From Actinacidiphila yeochonensis CN732 (lineage in GTDB: Bacteria > Actinomycetota > Actinomycetes > Streptomycetales > Streptomycetaceae): DNA of 64,000 nucleotides. The stretch is from the NCBI RefSeq assembly GCF_000745345.1, contig NZ_JQNR01000005.1, positions 3,720,001 through 3,784,000 on the forward strand, written 5' to 3'. This document shows positions 62,405 to 64,000 of this stretch, one piece after another (position 1 is the first letter of the stretch; the number at the start of each line of letters is the position of its first letter). The notes beneath the pieces are model-generated. The model did no database searches, was not told where the DNA came from, and saw only the letters and a program-made list of their open reading frames with translations. The translations under genes and the position numbers were made by a program.

Positions 62405-63078
62405 CTCCGCGACCGCCCCTTCGTGCCGGCGGCCCGCCCCGTCGCTGCTTCCCGGGGCCCCTCCTCCGCTCCTCCCTCCTCTTCCTCTTCCTCTTCCGCT
62501 GTGCCGGCCGACGGCTCCGCCTCCACCACGACCCCGGTCAGCGGGGTGGCCGCCATGAAGTAGCGGATGTGGCGCAGCCCGGACTGCTCCGGCGCGGAGG
62601 CCTCGGCGCTCCTGGAGAGGTACGGGGCGAGCAGCTCCTGCCACTTCCGCTCGATCTCCCCGGCCTCCTCGGCGGTCACCGCGGTGACCGCCGAGACGAT
62701 TCCCGTCCCGGCCCGCCACTCGGGCGGCTCCTGCTCCCGGTGCTCCGCGTGTTCCAGGATCGCCGCCAGCGCCCGCTCCACCACGGTGCGTTCCAACTGG
62801 CGGCGCAGGGTCTCCTCCGCCGCGGTGAACCGCATCGCCGGCCGTTCGTCGGGCAGCCGCCACTGCCGCTCGCGCCGGTCCGCACCCGGACCGGCCTCCT
62901 CGACGTACCCATAACGCGCCAACTGCCGCAAGTGGAAAGAGCAGTTGGCCTGAGGGATACCGAGCGCGCGTCCGCACTGGGCGGCGGTGGCCGGACCGCT
63001 CGCGGCCAGCAGCTCCAGCAGGTCGAGCCGCAACGGGTGTGCGAGCGCCCGGATGGCCCGCGGATCGGTGATCTCCAT
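62401..63078 (-). CDS. ArsR-family winged-helix regulator
   Basis: A 225-residue regulator with an N-terminal ArsR helix-turn-helix (DPRAIRALAHPLRLDLLELL, AAQCGRALGIPQANCSFHLR). A longer helical C-terminal region ends in an acidic Glu-rich stretch and basic tail. No metal-site cysteines of the ArsR/SmtB type are visible, so the signal is probably organic. It leads the MBL gene in an operon. The promoter TTGACA-N16-TAGTCT and two 14-bp palindromes precede the ATG by 7 nt, so it is probably self-repressed and leaderless. Confidence 0.9.
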   Translation of the reverse strand: MEITDPRAIRALAHPLRLDLLELLAASGPATAAQCGRALGIPQANCSFHLRQLARYGYVEEAGPGADRRERQWRLPDERPAMRFTAAEETLRRQLERTVVERALAAILEHAEHREQEPPEWRAGTGIVSAVTAVTAEEAGEIERKWQELLAPYLSRSAEASAPEQSGLRHIRYFMAATPLTGVVVEAEPSAGTAEEEEEEEGGAEEGPREAATGRAAGTKGRSRR

Positions 63079-63082
63079 GTGT

Positions 63083-63124
63083 CAAAGACTACTTTGGTTT
63101 CTGCTTTTGTCAAAGGGTTCTTTG
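63083..63124 (-). promoter_or_regulatory. ArsR promoter with two palindromic operators
   Basis: On the minus strand TTGACA (63113-63108), 16 nt, TAGTCT (63091-63086), then 7 nt to the ATG. Palindromes CAAAG-n4-CTTTG lie at 63083-63096 over the -10 and 63111-63124 over the -35, 28 bp apart. Both are perfect in the five-base arms. Confidence 0.8.
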
Positions 63125-63297
63125 GGGTTCCGTGTGTCGTGTTCGCGCCGCGGGCTCCGCCACCTGACCAGACGTCAGCGGGCAAAGCGGACCAATCCGG
63201 TGTCGGCGACTCCCTGCGACGCCCGCGGTCCTGGCGATCGCCCGGAGGTGCCTCGCTGCTACGTTGACCCGAAAACGTGGGAGGGGTGAGCCGCCAG

Positions 63298-63738
63298 GTG
63301 GACGGTGGCCGGCGGTACGCAGCCGTCGTGGCGCTCGGTGAACTCGGGCGAAGCCGCGACGTTCGCGACCGGGCGGATGCCGGTCGCGGCCTGGCGGGCT
63401 TCGCCGAGATGCGGGAGGCCCTCGGTCCACTGCCGGCGCTCCTGCTCGACCCGGGCGACACCTCCGTCACCAGGGCGACCGCGGAAGCCCTGCTTCGGCG
63501 GAAGGACGGGATCGGGCTGGCGACAGTCGCCTCCGCGCTGGCGGTCGCCGACCCGAATCACGGCGACTGGATCCACTCCGCAGTGCACGAGGTGTTCGGC
63601 GTCTTCTCCGAGGACCGGGACAGCGCGATGCGGTTGTGCGAGGAGATGCCGGGGCACCCGGACGACCGCGTTGCCCTGGGGGCTCGTCAGATGCTCTCGA
63701 CCCTTGCGGAGATCGACCCCGTTCTTCGGCCCCTGTAG
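63298..63738 (+). CDS. HEAT-repeat-like small protein
   Basis: A 146-residue helical protein with HEAT-type pairs (RYAAVVALGELGRSRDVRDR; VTRATAEALLRRKDGIGLAT; HEVFGVFSEDRDSAMRLCEE). Such proteins are protein-binding scaffolds. GTG 63298 has GGGAGGGG 11 nt upstream; GTG 63277 is an alternative. Function unknown. It lies beside a broken recombinase end. Confidence 0.7.
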   Translation: MDGGRRYAAVVALGELGRSRDVRDRADAGRGLAGFAEMREALGPLPALLLDPGDTSVTRATAEALLRRKDGIGLATVASALAVADPNHGDWIHSAVHEVFGVFSEDRDSAMRLCEEMPGHPDDRVALGARQMLSTLAEIDPVLRPL

Positions 63739-63851
63739 CTGCGGGTGGCATCTGGGGAATCCCGTCGCGGAACTCGTCAGCGGACCTCCGCGCGCCCGTC
63801 GGTGCCATCTCGAAGGCCGCCGATCAGCCGGTCGGCCGGAGGGGGCCGGCG
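63739..63851. other. Gap before the recombinase fragment
   Basis: This is 113 bp with no gene. I looked for a tRNA or attachment repeat next to the recombinase remnant and saw none. Confidence 0.4.
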
Positions 63852-64000
63852 TCAGCGCGTCGTGGGGCGGGTGCGGCCCGCCGCCGATAGGCGGTGGAGG
63901 GTGAAACCCCGGCCGGACGGGTCGAGCCCGCGGGTCGCCGCGCTGAACACCTCGGCCGCGCGGCGGTAGGAGAGCCTGCGCCCCCGCCCGGAGGCGAACA
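63852..64000 (-). pseudogene. Tyrosine-recombinase C-terminal remnant (partial)
   Basis: The frame entering from the right edge reads ASGRGRRLSYRRAAEVFSA and GLDPSGRGFTLHRL. This resembles the region just before the catalytic R-H of phage-type integrases, where LHQLRHSALTH is usual. Here the frame diverges after LHRL and stops 12 residues later, with no HxxR or catalytic Tyr. It is a truncated or decayed end; most of the gene lies outside the window. The identification is tentative. Confidence 0.45.

Noticed and set aside
63739..63900. Possible tRNA attachment site beside the recombinase remnant
   Set aside because: No cloverleaf or CCA-like end could be found on either strand.

Overview
The window is very GC-rich actinobacterial DNA and most resembles a Streptomyces or close relative (Streptomycetaceae). 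The evidence is a complete Pup-proteasome locus, a CebR-type cellulase operator, a DtxR/DmdR-type iron box, Tat genes, DUF2510 and mycosin proteins, GTG starts and a strong G/C third-position bias. The species cannot be fixed from the sequence. I saw no rRNA, tRNA, CRISPR array or intact insertion sequence.

The left half (1-35.2 kb) is a chromosomal core block. It runs metH (5' partial), a HAD hydrolase, an orphan solute-binding lipoprotein, a LuxR-type response regulator with a RecB-family nuclease, a site-2 protease, trmI, a secreted protein, a ferredoxin, arc-dop-pup-prcB-prcA, pafA, two FKBP isomerases, pafB-pafC, two small ORFs, tatA, tatC, a diacylglycerol-kinase-like gene and helY. The 5'-3' exonuclease lies 16 kb further on. 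Gene content and order broadly match the mycobacterial metH-recB-trmI-mpa-dop-pup-prcBA-pafABC-tatAC-helY region. A cassette of two regulated metabolic/transport modules (TetR-SDR-ADH and LacI/MFS) sits between prcA and pafA.

The right half (35.3-64 kb) is accessory. It holds an acyltransferase, a siderophore-interacting protein and MFS exporter around an iron box, a GH5-CBM2 cellulase behind a perfect CebR box, and a very large secreted sedolisin-kelch protein. Then come a cytidine deaminase, a GntR-AlkB pair, a LeuA, a metal-receptor-like protein, TehA/LysR, a DUF2510 membrane protein, a PLP fold-III enzyme, an orphan type VII-associated mycosin with its membrane partner, an ArsR-MBL operon, a HEAT-like protein and a broken tyrosine-recombinase end.

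Two themes stand out. First, the regulatory DNA is unusually legible. There are RecA-NDp (PafBC-type) promoter matches at the RecB-like nuclease and helY, whose activator genes pafBC lie in the same block. There is a head-to-tail array of three 17-bp operators before the TetR gene, and two palindromes over a near-consensus ArsR promoter. Many genes have TANNNT 6-8 nt before the start codon, which suggests leaderless transcripts. Second, at least seven single-base losses in G/C runs break otherwise conserved genes (LacI, DAG kinase three times, LysR, mycosin partner twice). These look more like base-calling errors than real pseudogenes.
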